The notes beneath the pieces were generated by a model. That model searched no databases. It saw nothing but the letters and a program-made list of their open reading frames with translations, and was not told where the DNA came from. Shown one piece after another: positions 16,784 through 25,400 of a stretch of 64,000 nucleotides of DNA. The position numbers and the translations under genes are program-made. The DNA comes from WVZH01 sp034430895 (GTDB lineage: Bacteria > Chloroflexota > Anaerolineae > Anaerolineales > E44-bin32), in the NCBI GenBank assembly GCA_034430895.1, contig DAOUDW010000087.1:1-64000 (forward strand). Reading direction: 5' to 3'. Numbering within the stretch: position 1 is the first letter of the stretch; each line of letters begins with the position of its first letter.

Positions 16784-17080
16784 ATGAGCAGAACGTTTTA
16801 TGTAATCGGAGACGCAGACGATCTGGGGGTGGATGAAATGGTCAAATTGCTAGTCAGGCAAGATCCAGATGAGACCATTACGATCCTGCCCATGTTCACC
16901 CGTCCATCATTAAACGACGGCGGCACCTGGCTGGGCGATCTGGAGGCTGGGAGCGAGGTCGTGCTGCAGGGGGTCAACGCCGATCGCACGGCCTGCCTGG
17001 TCGAAGGACTCACCATGCAGGGCTGGAGCACGATGGGCTGGGTGGCCTGCAACCGGCTGCGTTTCGACGCAATGGATTGA
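16784..17080 (+). CDS. SH3-like module protein without signal peptide
   Basis: The 98-aa product has a unique N-terminus (MSRTFYVIGDADDLGVDEMV) followed by the same C-terminal module as the lipoprotein at 13275: ETITILPMFTRPSLNDGG through GWSTMGWVACNRLRF. No signal sequence is present, so it should stay in the cytoplasm, unlike its relative. The start is set by the strong GGAGG in the structured leader. This arrangement suggests a module moved between different N-terminal contexts. Function unknown. Confidence 0.75.
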   Translation: MSRTFYVIGDADDLGVDEMVKLLVRQDPDETITILPMFTRPSLNDGGTWLGDLEAGSEVVLQGVNADRTACLVEGLTMQGWSTMGWVACNRLRFDAMD

Positions 17081-17380
17081 TGGTTCCCCGGAGTAGTACG
17101 CCGCTTGAAACATGTGATAGACGAGTGCCCTGCTGATCGGGATAATTCTTTTGCCTCGAATTCTCATAAATCCATCCGTGAGTAGTTCGTAAGATCAACA
17201 AGTGCGTTCATTCGAACGGATTTCCATTTTCGGCCAGCGAAGCTCGTGCCCTTGAGCCTCCATCCACAAGGGAATATACTCTCTTCATTCGGGCTCGATT
17301 TTGTCTACAATGTTCCAAGGACATGCAAGGATCACACCTCACCCGCCGGGTTGAAATGGCGCAGGAGGTGCGTAGGAGAT
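17081..17380. other. Intergenic region with one dispersed repeat
   Basis: I see no gene in these 300 bases. A degenerate copy of the GGATGTACATTTTCGGCC family lies at 17214-17239 (with TTTCC in place of GTACA). Confidence 0.5.
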
Positions 17381-18004
17381 ATGTGTGTGGATGGCCGGCG
17401 TGCGTTTTTTGAATCCCTGGCGGAAGGATGGGACGCAGAGCAACCTCCTAATCGCTTCGAAGTACTGCGGCGGATGTTGGAGCCTTTTGAGGCGGAGTTG
17501 AGGATTGCCAAAGCGATCCTGGAAGTCGGCACCGGTACAGGGGCGCTCATCCCTCATCTTCAGGAGCGCGCCACAGCCGCGCGACTGGTCTCGATCGACC
17601 TGGCGCAAGCCATGCTGCAGCATGCCCGGAAGCGCTGCCCGGATGCCTTACTGATACAGTGTGATGTGCACCGGCTGCCCTTCCCTGCGGGGTCGTTCGA
17701 ACGGGGATTCGATTGGGTGATCTGCCACAACAGCTTCCCGCATTTCTCGGACCCATTTTCGGCTGCAGCCGACATGGCGCGTGTGCTCTGCCGTGGCGGT
17801 CGCCTGCTCATCGTGCACGACCTCGGCCGGGCGCAGGTCAATACCATCCATCGGGGCATACCGAACCGCTTCGTCAAGGACGATCTGCTCCCCAGCGGGG
17901 CCGAGCTGGCCGAGATGCTGGCGCGGCGTGGTTTTGAGGTCCTTCAAGTCAAAGACAGCGCGAACCGCTATGCCGTGCATGCACAAATTCCAGAATGCAG
18001 CTAG
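17381..18004 (+). CDS. Class I SAM-dependent methyltransferase
   Basis: The 207-aa product has the Rossmann-type methyltransferase motifs in order: motif I ILEVGTGTGALIPHL at about 46-60, the acidic end of strand 2 in RLVSIDLAQAMLQHA, the QCDVHRLPFPAGSFE motif and the DWVICHNSFPHFSDP strand 4 region. GGRLLIVHDLGR is the post-strand-4 motif. It resembles UbiE/Methyltransf_11 enzymes acting on small molecules; the substrate cannot be told. The ATG at 17381 has AGGAGG 13 bases upstream and a second AGGAG closer. Upstream in-frame codons extend to 17246 without family similarity. It stands alone, with no operon partners. Confidence 0.85.
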   Translation: MCVDGRRAFFESLAEGWDAEQPPNRFEVLRRMLEPFEAELRIAKAILEVGTGTGALIPHLQERATAARLVSIDLAQAMLQHARKRCPDALLIQCDVHRLPFPAGSFERGFDWVICHNSFPHFSDPFSAAADMARVLCRGGRLLIVHDLGRAQVNTIHRGIPNRFVKDDLLPSGAELAEMLARRGFEVLQVKDSANRYAVHAQIPECS

Positions 18005-18025
18005 CAAGCCGCACTCATATCCCAC

Positions 18026-18066
18026 AGGTTGGGTTGAGGGTCACCGAAACCCCGCACCTCTCCCGC
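18026..18066. repeat. Dispersed GGTTGGGTT repeat copy
   Basis: Degenerate copy of the GTTGGGTT/ACCCAAC element seen at 2900, 3015 and 58700 (here GGTTGGGTTGAGGGTCACCG then AAACCCC). It lies just after the methyltransferase stop. The rest of 18005-18185 holds nothing recognised. Confidence 0.6.
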
Positions 18067-18185
18067 GACGTATCCGAATTCAAGAATTTGAGAAGAATGA
18101 ACCATCGAAAGTTAGCTGGTGTCATTTGTACTTATTCATTATCATTGTTCAGGTTAATGAGATTTATGGTGGGAGGCGAAAGAGA

Positions 18186-19343
18186 ATGAATTTCACATCG
18201 CGGTCTTGCAGGCTCCATTCCGCTAGGGTAGGTGAGTATAAGAAATTAATTCTCCTGAGCGATACGATCGCGCTACTCTTTCTTGGAGGGGTCGTTGGCT
18301 GCGCGCCGATTCAAAGCGGGCGGGAGCAGGAGGCCTTGAATACGGCAGCTTCACTTGCACGCACAGAAACTGCAACTGCCGCCAAGATTATTAGCGCTCA
18401 GCTCACAGATACTCCTACAGTAACCATCACCTTTACACCACCGCCGTCGGATACTCCAACGAGTACGCATTCCCCAACGCCGGAAGCTGGTGCGACGATG
18501 GTTTCGGAAAAAGACAGCATGACGATGGTCTACGTTCCAGCGGGACCATTCCTGATGGGAAGTTCCGAAGAGGAAATTGATATTGTCTCGGAATATTGTA
18601 CCGAGAAACAAGAAGAAAATAACTCGCCCTATACTGACACGCGCCATGATCCATGCCAAATATCGAATTATGACGACGAGCGCCCTCAACTCGAGGTATA
18701 CCTGGATGCGTTTTGGATCGATCAAACAGAGGTTACCAATGCCCAGTATAAACAATGCGTAACCGAAGGGCAATGCCTGTCTCCAACGAGAGACTGCCAA
18801 CCAATCAATCCAACCTATCTGGATTCGGATATGGGGAACTATCCCGTTGTGTGTGTAGATTGGTCTGGCGCGCAGGCGTATTGCGAGTGGGCAGGTCGTC
18901 GCCTGCCAACGAATGCCGAGTGGGAGAAGGCAGCACGCGGGACCGATGGAAGGATTTATCCATGGGGCAACGATACTCCGAGATGCTATTTAGCCAATAC
19001 GCAAGCTTGTGTCGCCATGGCGGATGAAGTTGGTCTCAGGCTTGAAGGCGCCAGTCCGTACGGCGCGTTGGACATGCTGGGCAATGTCTCGGAATGGGTG
19101 GCCGATTGGTATGATAAGGATTATTACACCTATTCACCGAAGGATAATCCCCCAGGGCCAATATCATGGAACACTGGCATTGAGTCGCAGGATTGGGAGG
19201 TCCGTGTTGTCCGGGGCGGTTCATATCGTATCAGATCCTGGTTGACGCGAGCAGCCGAGAGGCAATATCGCGGTATGGGGATAATAATGTATGGCAGTAT
19301 TGGATTCCGCTGTGTATTGCCAACAACGCCGGAGGAAAATTGA
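18186..19343 (+). CDS. Formylglycine-generating-enzyme-like (SUMF1) lipoprotein
   Basis: The 385-aa product has an N-terminal signal with a lipobox-like GGVVGC, a Thr/Pro linker, then an FGE-sulfatase domain. The family hallmarks are MVYVPAGPFLMGS, DAFWIDQTEVTNAQYKQCV, YPVVCVDWSGAQAYCEWAG, RRLPTNAEWEKAARG, YPWGND, LDMLGNVSEWVADWY, VVRGGSY and the C-terminal GFRCV. True FGE oxidises a sulfatase Cys and needs specific active-site cysteines; most extracellular bacterial relatives are of unknown activity, some being EgtB or carbohydrate-linked. No sulfatase gene is nearby. The start at 18186 follows GGGAGGCGAAAGAGA. Confidence 0.85.
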   Translation: MNFTSRSCRLHSARVGEYKKLILLSDTIALLFLGGVVGCAPIQSGREQEALNTAASLARTETATAAKIISAQLTDTPTVTITFTPPPSDTPTSTHSPTPEAGATMVSEKDSMTMVYVPAGPFLMGSSEEEIDIVSEYCTEKQEENNSPYTDTRHDPCQISNYDDERPQLEVYLDAFWIDQTEVTNAQYKQCVTEGQCLSPTRDCQPINPTYLDSDMGNYPVVCVDWSGAQAYCEWAGRRLPTNAEWEKAARGTDGRIYPWGNDTPRCYLANTQACVAMADEVGLRLEGASPYGALDMLGNVSEWVADWYDKDYYTYSPKDNPPGPISWNTGIESQDWEVRVVRGGSYRIRSWLTRAAERQYRGMGIIMYGSIGFRCVLPTTPEEN

Positions 19344-19394
19344 TCTGTAAAGGGAAAAACCGATATCCATTTCAGGATGCGGAGGAATTCATTC

Positions 19395-19420
19395 GAACGG
19401 GTGCACATTTTCAGCCAGGA
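19395..19420 (+). repeat. Dispersed repeat, GGATGTACATTTTCGGCC family
   Basis: Degenerate copy (GAACGGGTGCACATTTTCAG). It directly adjoins the truncated end of the small-gene relic at 19425, as related copies adjoin truncated genes at 28211 and 62055. Confidence 0.6.
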
Positions 19421-19424
19421 CAGC

Positions 19425-19504
19425 CGGGCACGGGAGAAGCGCAGGCCGATCAGGGCGCCAATAAACCCGAAGACGAAGAGCTAAGCGACCAATCCCCAAT
19501 CCAT
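19425..19504 (-). pseudogene. Broken copy A of the 50-aa small protein
   Basis: The frame starts MDWGLVA, then hits a TAG stop at 19481-19483, but continues in the same frame as LFVFGFIGALIGLRFSRAR. This is the same sequence as the intact 50-aa genes at 20445 and 21545. The C-terminal charged tail is lost at the adjoining repeat. It follows the stop of the 6-TM gene by three bases, just as the intact copies do. This is therefore a decayed third copy. Confidence 0.8.
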
Positions 19505-19507
19505 GGG

Positions 19508-20125
19508 TTATACCTCCGTTTCTTCCGTTGAAGTCTTCGTTGCCTGCTTCTGTTCCCAGATGCGGTGCGAAATCGCTTGCGCCCCTATCAACATTCCCAG
19601 GATTGTAAGGATTCCTACGGACAACATAACGTAATCACCCCTACCACGATGTGATGAATACAAACCCATCAACACGCCTGCCCCCGACAAAGGCACAATG
19701 ACGCGCCGGACCACTTGCAGATAGATCTTTCCTGCTTTTGACCGCGGCGTCATCTGCTCACGCAGGATCACCGCAGAGATCCTTGAATCGATGTAGGGCA
19801 GGAACCACGCCAATGCATACAACGCCAGCAGCAGCAGAACCCATCCTGTCGAAATCGGGGATACCCAATCAATCATGCGTAATCCGCTTGCAAACAATAA
19901 CAACAGCCAGGCATTGAAACTGATCTCACGTCCCCACAGGAAGCGAGTTCTTGCTGTGAGAACCATGCCGCATGTTCCCAGGAATGTCAGCGAGATGGCT
20001 GTGACAACCGAGGTGGTTGTTGGGCCCGGGGGAAAGATCGCTTCCAGCAACCCTATTCCACCCAGGACGAAAAGGGAAAGTGCGAGAATTTTCCATAGGG
20101 GCATCTTCCTGGCCGGGATTTTCAT
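19508..20125 (-). CDS. Six-helix membrane protein, cassette copy A
   Basis: The 205-aa product has about six transmembrane helices and a charged cytoplasmic loop (REQMTPRSKAGK) and ends IWEQKQATKTSTEETEV. It is paralogous to copies B (20601) and C (21701). They share ALAWLLPYxRxxxSxxILREQM and the xxIWEQxxxTK end. The start at 20125 follows GAGGTGG. The family is not recognised. Its placement after a fragment of the 3' end of the large surface-protein gene, in three tandem copies, suggests it functions with that protein, possibly as a membrane partner or immunity protein; that is inference. Confidence 0.75.
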   Translation of the reverse strand: MKIPARKMPLWKILALSLFVLGGIGLLEAIFPPGPTTTSVVTAISLTFLGTCGMVLTARTRFLWGREISFNAWLLLLFASGLRMIDWVSPISTGWVLLLLALYALAWFLPYIDSRISAVILREQMTPRSKAGKIYLQVVRRVIVPLSGAGVLMGLYSSHRGRGDYVMLSVGILTILGMLIGAQAISHRIWEQKQATKTSTEETEV

Positions 20126-20201
20126 CGATTGTCCACCTCGTTTGGGTTGTACTCTGTGCCCAATGATAGCAGGCAAATGGGATCATCACATATCTACCTA
20201 A

Positions 20202-20357
20202 TCACCCGCCAAACAACCCGCCGAAGAAATCTCCTACGGCATCGGCTGCATCGCCTACTGCAGATTTCACATTGTCGATCCCATTCTCAACCGCGGTTCC
20301 AATATTATTGGCTGTCTGTTCGAGAGTTGTCGCCACATCGGTTACCGTATTTCGCAC
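20202..20357 (-). pseudogene. Copy 1 of the 3' end of the large surface-protein gene
   Basis: From a GTG at 20357 the frame reads VRNTVTDVATTLEQTANNIG and ends FFGGLFGG. It matches the last 52 residues of the 1020-aa protein encoded at 22411-25473. Similarity begins exactly at the VRNTVTDV codons, so the breakpoint is sharp. A weak ribosome-binding site (CAGGTGATGAC) lies before the GTG, so a free 51-aa amphipathic peptide could be made. The frame has stayed open and substitutions look conservative, which argues for some selection. It could equally be a non-functional duplication scar. Confidence 0.65.
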
Positions 20358-20444
20358 GTCATCACCTGGAATGGGCAATCAAGAGGCACTGCAATCCCCC
20401 ATTTTATTACTTGTCCCCACAACAAGCATCAAGTACGATGGTAG

Positions 20445-20597
20445 TCAGTCGGATTTCCTTTTATCTTGACCCTTATCTTTTTTCTCTTCTTCCTTCACTC
20501 GCTCTTCACGCAACCGCCGGGCGCGGGAGAGCCGCAGGCCAATCAGTGCGCCGATGAACCCGAAGACGAAAAGACGAGTGACCAGTTCCCAATCCAT
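20445..20597 (-). CDS. 50-aa small membrane protein, cassette copy B
   Basis: The gene starts three bases after the stop of the upstream 6-TM gene, whose last codons supply its ribosome-binding site (GGAGGTATAACCC), so translation is coupled. The product MDWELVTRLFVFGFIGALIG continues with LRLSRARR and ends in a highly charged tail (EEEKKDKGQDKRKSD). One transmembrane helix with a basic cytoplasmic tail is predicted. It is near-identical to the copy at 21545. No known family; it may form a complex with the 6-TM protein. Confidence 0.75.
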   Translation of the reverse strand: MDWELVTRLFVFGFIGALIGLRLSRARRLREERVKEEEKKDKGQDKRKSD

Positions 20598-20600
20598 GGG

Positions 20601-21245
20601 TTATACCTCCGCTTCCTGATCCGAGGATTTCGTCTTGCGCGTCTGTTCCCATATCTGGTGGGAAAATGCTTGGGCACCAGCTAATGCGGATAAGATACCA
20701 ACAATACCCATAATGAGATATACAACATTTTCCTCACCCGATCGCGATGCATGTAATCCTGTCAGTGCGGCGATACCCCCGATGGTCGGCAGGCCCCCCA
20801 AAGCGATACTCATGCAGCCTTTCCCCAATCTCGTCTCCGGGGCCATTTGCTCGCGCAGTATGATGGAAGACAGCTTCGGTCTGAGGTAGGGCAACAACCA
20901 GGCCAACGCGTATAGCACGAGAAACACCAGAAGCCACCCCGTCGGAATCAGGTAGACTTCATTTAGAGCACGCAATCCTGTGGCATAAATGATAAACATC
21001 CATGAATGAAATGATATCAATAGACCCCAAAGGGTTCTTTTCCAAAATCCGAAAATAATGGATATCGGTCCAATTATTGTATGCAGAATACCGACCCAAA
21101 TCGCTGTGGAAGAAATTCTATCAGGTGTAATAAAAATTAAAATGGCCGAAAAAAAGCTAAGGACAAGAAACAATCCAAATGACAAAAGAAATACATTTCC
21201 CCAGGTCCCATTTCGAGGTCTATTGTTCATCGACAAGTTATCCAT
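20601..21245 (-). CDS. Six-helix membrane protein, cassette copy B
   Basis: The 214-aa paralogue of copies A and C has the same six-helix layout, LREQMAPETRLGKGCMS loop and SHQIWEQTRKTKSS end. The C-terminal half is almost identical to copy C while the N-terminal 90 residues differ strongly (MDNLSMNNRPRNGTWGN). That mosaic suggests gene conversion or selection for divergence in the first three helices. The start at 21245 has no evident ribosome-binding site, and an ATG at 21230 is an alternative. Confidence 0.72.
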   Translation of the reverse strand: MDNLSMNNRPRNGTWGNVFLLSFGLFLVLSFFSAILIFITPDRISSTAIWVGILHTIIGPISIIFGFWKRTLWGLLISFHSWMFIIYATGLRALNEVYLIPTGWLLVFLVLYALAWLLPYLRPKLSSIILREQMAPETRLGKGCMSIALGGLPTIGGIAALTGLHASRSGEENVVYLIMGIVGILSALAGAQAFSHQIWEQTRKTKSSDQEAEV

Positions 21246-21299
21246 TCAATTGAGGTTTATTATTTCTCACTGCTAACAAGAAATCTATGATGCATGGTT

Positions 21300-21458
21300 T
21301 TATTTTCCTCCAAACAACTCGCCAAAGAAATCACCCACAGCTTCAGCTGCATCGCCGACTGTAGATTTCACATTGTCGATTGTATTATCAACCGCTGTAC
21401 CAATAGTATTCGCAGTCTGTTCGAGAGTTGCAGCCACATCGGTCACCGTATTTCGCAC
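21300..21458 (-). pseudogene. Copy 2 of the 3' end of the large surface-protein gene
   Basis: The frame reads VRNTVTDVAATLEQTANTIG and ends FFGELFGGK. It matches the last codons of the gene at 22411 and the fragment at 20202, with the same sharp breakpoint before VRN. It lies between the small gene of cassette C and the 6-TM gene of cassette B, so the tandem unit is tail fragment, 6-TM gene, small gene. Confidence 0.65.
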
Positions 21459-21544
21459 ATCATCACCTGGAACGGGCAATCAAGAGGCATTGCAATCCCC
21501 AATTTATTACTTGTCCCCATAACAAGCATCAAGATCGTCAGTGG

Positions 21545-21697
21545 TCAGTCGGATTTCCTTTTATCTTGACCCTTATCTTTTTTCTCTTCTTCCCTCACTC
21601 GATCTTCACGCAACCGCCGGGCGCGAGAGAGCCGCAGGCCAATCGGGGCGCCGATGAACCCGAAGATGAAGAGACGAGCGACCAGTTCCCAATCCAT
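21545..21697 (-). CDS. 50-aa small membrane protein, cassette copy C
   Basis: Product MDWELVARLFIFGFIGAPIG followed by LRLSRARRLREDRVREEE and a Lys-rich tail. It starts three bases after the stop of the 6-TM gene upstream, with GGAGG overlapping that stop region, so it is translationally coupled. One membrane helix then a charged, probably helical tail. Differs from copy B at only a few residues. The pairing with the 6-TM gene is kept in all three cassettes, a strong hint that both act together. Confidence 0.75.
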   Translation of the reverse strand: MDWELVARLFIFGFIGAPIGLRLSRARRLREDRVREEEKKDKGQDKRKSD

Positions 21698-21700
21698 GGG

Positions 21701-22324
21701 TTATACCTCCGCTTCCTGATCCGAGGATTTCGTCTTGCGCGTCTGTTCCCAGATCTGGTGGGAAAATGCCTGGGAGCCGGCCAATGCGGTTAGGATACCT
21801 ATAATACCCATAATGAGATATACAACATTTTCCTCGCCCGATCGCGATGCATGTAACCCGATCACTGCGGCGATACTCCCGATGGTCGGTAAGCCGCCTA
21901 ACGCGATACTCATGCAGCCTTTCCCCAATTTCGTCTCTGGGGCCATTTGCTCGCGCAGTATGATGGAAGACAACGCAGGTCTGAGGTAGGGCAGCAGCCA
22001 GGCCAACGCATACATCACGAGAAACACCAGAAGCCACCCCATCGGGATCGGATAGGCTGCGTTCAGCGCGAATAATCCAGTTGCATATATGATAAACATC
22101 CATGAATGCCCACCAAGAAAACGCGCCCATACAATCTTAGTCCTTGCTGATAATAGAACAGCTATTGCCCCCATAAGAGGATGAGAAACCGCGACAATAA
22201 TTGCTATAATTGATCCATTGGATATGAAGATTGGCATCAAGGAAAAGACGCCCAATATAATACAGTAAGAAAGCATTACAATCAGTACTTTCCATAAAGG
22301 CATATTCCTCACTGGGATTTCCAT
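21701..22324 (-). CDS. Six-helix membrane protein, cassette copy C
   Basis: This 207-aa protein is the copy nearest the full-length surface-protein gene, 86 bases downstream of its stop. It starts MEIPVRNMPLWKVLIVMLSY after AAGGTGGTGG, has six predicted helices, the LREQMAPETKLGKGCMS loop and the SHQIWEQTRKTKSS end. Its N-terminus resembles copy A (MKIPARKMPLWKI), its C-terminus copy B. No recognised family. A role as a membrane partner for the large protein is inferred from conserved linkage. Confidence 0.75.
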   Translation of the reverse strand: MEIPVRNMPLWKVLIVMLSYCIILGVFSLMPIFISNGSIIAIIVAVSHPLMGAIAVLLSARTKIVWARFLGGHSWMFIIYATGLFALNAAYPIPMGWLLVFLVMYALAWLLPYLRPALSSIILREQMAPETKLGKGCMSIALGGLPTIGSIAAVIGLHASRSGEENVVYLIMGIIGILTALAGSQAFSHQIWEQTRKTKSSDQEAEV

Positions 22325-22410
22325 AAATCCACCACCTTTAGATTTTTTTAGGGATTATTTTGTCTTTCATCTAATAAAATAGTAACTAGAAAAAATCGAC
22401 CATGTAAAAA

Positions 22411-25400
22411 TTAATCTCCTCCAAACAATCCGTTGAAGAAGTTAGATACAGCATCACCGGCTGTCTTTGCAGCATTTCCTACAGTAGATTTCACATTATC
22501 GATTCCATTCTCAACCGCGGTTCCAATGTTATTCGATGTCTGTTCGAGAGTTGCGGCCACATCGGTTACTGTATTTCGCACGTTCTCGATCGTGTTATTC
22601 ACGGTGGTTTGGATATTATCCGATACTTCCGATAACTTGTCGCCAACATGATCTGCGATGACTTGCGCATTCTGACGAATTCCCTTCCAGGCGGATAAAC
22701 CAGAATCGAGTGTGGCTCCAAATTTCTGTTTGATCTCAGCGATCTCTTCCCCGAAGAAATGATCGACTGCCAGGCTGGCTCCGAGGCCAACGAGTACGGT
22801 AGCCCCTGCTAATACAGCGAATGGTGCAGTGAAACCGAATGCAGCAGTCACAAGCAATGATCCTACTCCAACGGCTACAGCGGATCCAATTCCAACGCCT
22901 GTGGAGACAGCAGTATCCACGATAGTCGATGCAGTGAACTCCCCGAGGCTCCCGCCTTTGTTGCTGCCCAGAAGGTAGTCATATGCATTTACGGCGGCGC
23001 TTACCCCAAGGTTGGTTTTAATACCGTTAAACGCCCTTCGTCCCAATGATTTTAACGTCGTCCAGGAAAGTGTCGTTGGTTTATATCGGGTCCCCGGGAT
23101 ATTGACATCACTGCCTGTCCGAAAGGCAAGCTTCTCACCAGGCGGTACCCCCGGTGCGCTGACGGAAACATGCCCGGATGGAAGGGGAGTGAAACGAATT
23201 TTCCGAAGATCGATGGCGCTGGCCATGCTATTAATAAATTTTCCAGCCTTCCCGATCCACTTCATAATGCCAGTCGGAGGCGCTTCGATTGTTTCCTCTT
23301 TTACTTGGGTGTGTCGGTAATCCACGCGATCCGCTCGACGCAACTCCTCTTCCTGTGCGCGCAGTTCGGCTTGCTTCTGCTCCTCTTTACGCTTGCGCAG
23401 ATCTTCCTCGCGCTGCCGCTGCTTCTGGGCCTCCACGTAGATGAAGTACGGCGGCGCGGGCTGGCCGGTGGTAATCCCCTGGGCTTCTCGCTCGGCTTTA
23501 ATCGCCTCCCGTTCCGCTTCGAGGCGGGCGGCCTCCTGTTCCGCCTCCCATTTCGCCTGGGCGGCGTTCTGGGCCTGCTTCTCCTCCAGGGCGATCTGCG
23601 TTTGGTTGAAGATCGCCGCGGCTGCGGCTTGTTTCTTTTCCTCGTCCTTGCGCTTCTTCTTCGCCGCGGTGACCACGTTCATCGCTGCGCCAACCGCCGC
23701 AACGGCCGCCGCGCCGGCCAGCAGGTTGCTCGAACCTGCAGGCGGCGCGATCTCTTCCGTTTCGGTTTCCGGCTCGCTTTCGAAGGTCACCACGCTCGGC
23801 GCTGCCGGGGGATCCTCCGCTGCAGGTGCCATATCGCCACCACCCGTATCACCGCCACCCGTATCTCCAGGCGGCTCGGCGGGCGGATCTTCCGGCGGCG
23901 CGACACTGAGCACGCCGGGATCGTCTTCCTGCTCCACTTCATCCGGCTCGGGGATCACGATTTCGCCCCAGGCGGCGCCCTTGTTGCCCACCTGATCCCA
24001 GGCCTCCACTTCCACCGGGTAGCCGCCGATGGGCGCCACGATGTCCCCAAAGAGGCGGTCCCACTTGAAATCGTCCTGTCCGCTGTGCCAGTTGTAGACC
24101 CTCTCGCCGTATGAACCGCCGTGAATCGTCAGGCGCACGCGATCGACGCCGATGCCATTATCGACGACGTTGATCGCCACCCGCCGCCAGATCGGCCACG
24201 AAGCGGGGATGTAGATATGCGGCTCGCCGTTGTCGACCATGATCGTGACCGCAGCCGCCCCGCCCACGTTTCCGGCTTGGTCGAGGCCGCGGGCGCGCAC
24301 GCTGTAGCTGCCATTGGCTACCGTGTGCGTGTCCCATGTCGTCGACCAGTTGCCGCCCCCGTCCGGGCTCAAACCGCTCCAGGAACTCCCGCCGTTGGTT
24401 GAGATCTCGGCGCCGCTCAGATTCAGGTCGCTGCTCACGCCGCTGAGCGTGATCGTACCCGTGGCCCAGGTTGTGCCCGTGGGGTCGGTGATGACCGTGG
24501 TCGGTGCAATGGTGTCGATCTGGAAGGACATGCTGGCGCTGTCGCTTAATCCGGCGTTGTCGGTTGCCAGCAGCTCGACTGTGTGATTTCCGTTGTTCAA
24601 CGTGATCGGTCCGCTGTAGGCGTTCCATCCACTGCCGTCGACCGCGGCCTGGAAGGAGGCCAGTCCCGATCCGGGTGAGGGATCGGCGGCGGAAGCCTCG
24701 ATCGTCACCGCGGAGACGTACCAGGATCCGCTGCCAGAAATCCCACTGGCGCTGGCGTTGACGGAGGGCGGACGCGTGTCCACGCCCCGATTGGTGCTGC
24801 CCATCAGGGAGCTGTCGCCCCAATCGGAGAGCGCCCAGAATGTGAAGGCGTTGGCGCCTTCGACCAGGTTGATGGCGCAGGAATCCCCGGAACAGGCGAA
24901 CGTGGCCCCATTTTGGGTGCCTTCCAGAGTGATGATGCTGTACCCGCTGAGCGGTTCGTCCCCGGAGAGTGAGAGGCTGGCCGCGGCGGTGCAGTAGCCG
25001 TTGTCGCCGGTCTGCGGGCAGTTGATGTTTCCGGAGATCGTCGCCGGCGGATGGGTGGTCGTCTGCGCCACGCTGCGGCAGCCGGTTTCTCCAGCGCTGC
25101 AACTCACAGTGCTGCTGGACGGTGTGATCGAGCAGGAAGTCTCCGGGTCGTTACAGCAAGACGGCCAATCAAATGGCCAACCGGATCCGCAGGAATGAGA
25201 ATCGTTACTGAAGTAGCCAGATACATTAGAAGGACAACTATCGTTGGGTGGTACGTATAAATTTAGCGTGCAGCTGTCATACCCCGGGCCGACAGGGTCA
25301 TGGACGGCCACGTAATGGCAGCGTTTGCGCTGGTTGACGTATGTCGTCACGGTGCGGTCGGGGCCGATGTAATCGGCCAGGACCGGCACGACGACCAGCA

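Noticed and set aside
23170..25102. Two 314-aa frames overlapping the large surface protein gene
   Set aside because: Both are alternative-frame shadows with Arg/His- or Leu/Phe-biased composition and no start signal.
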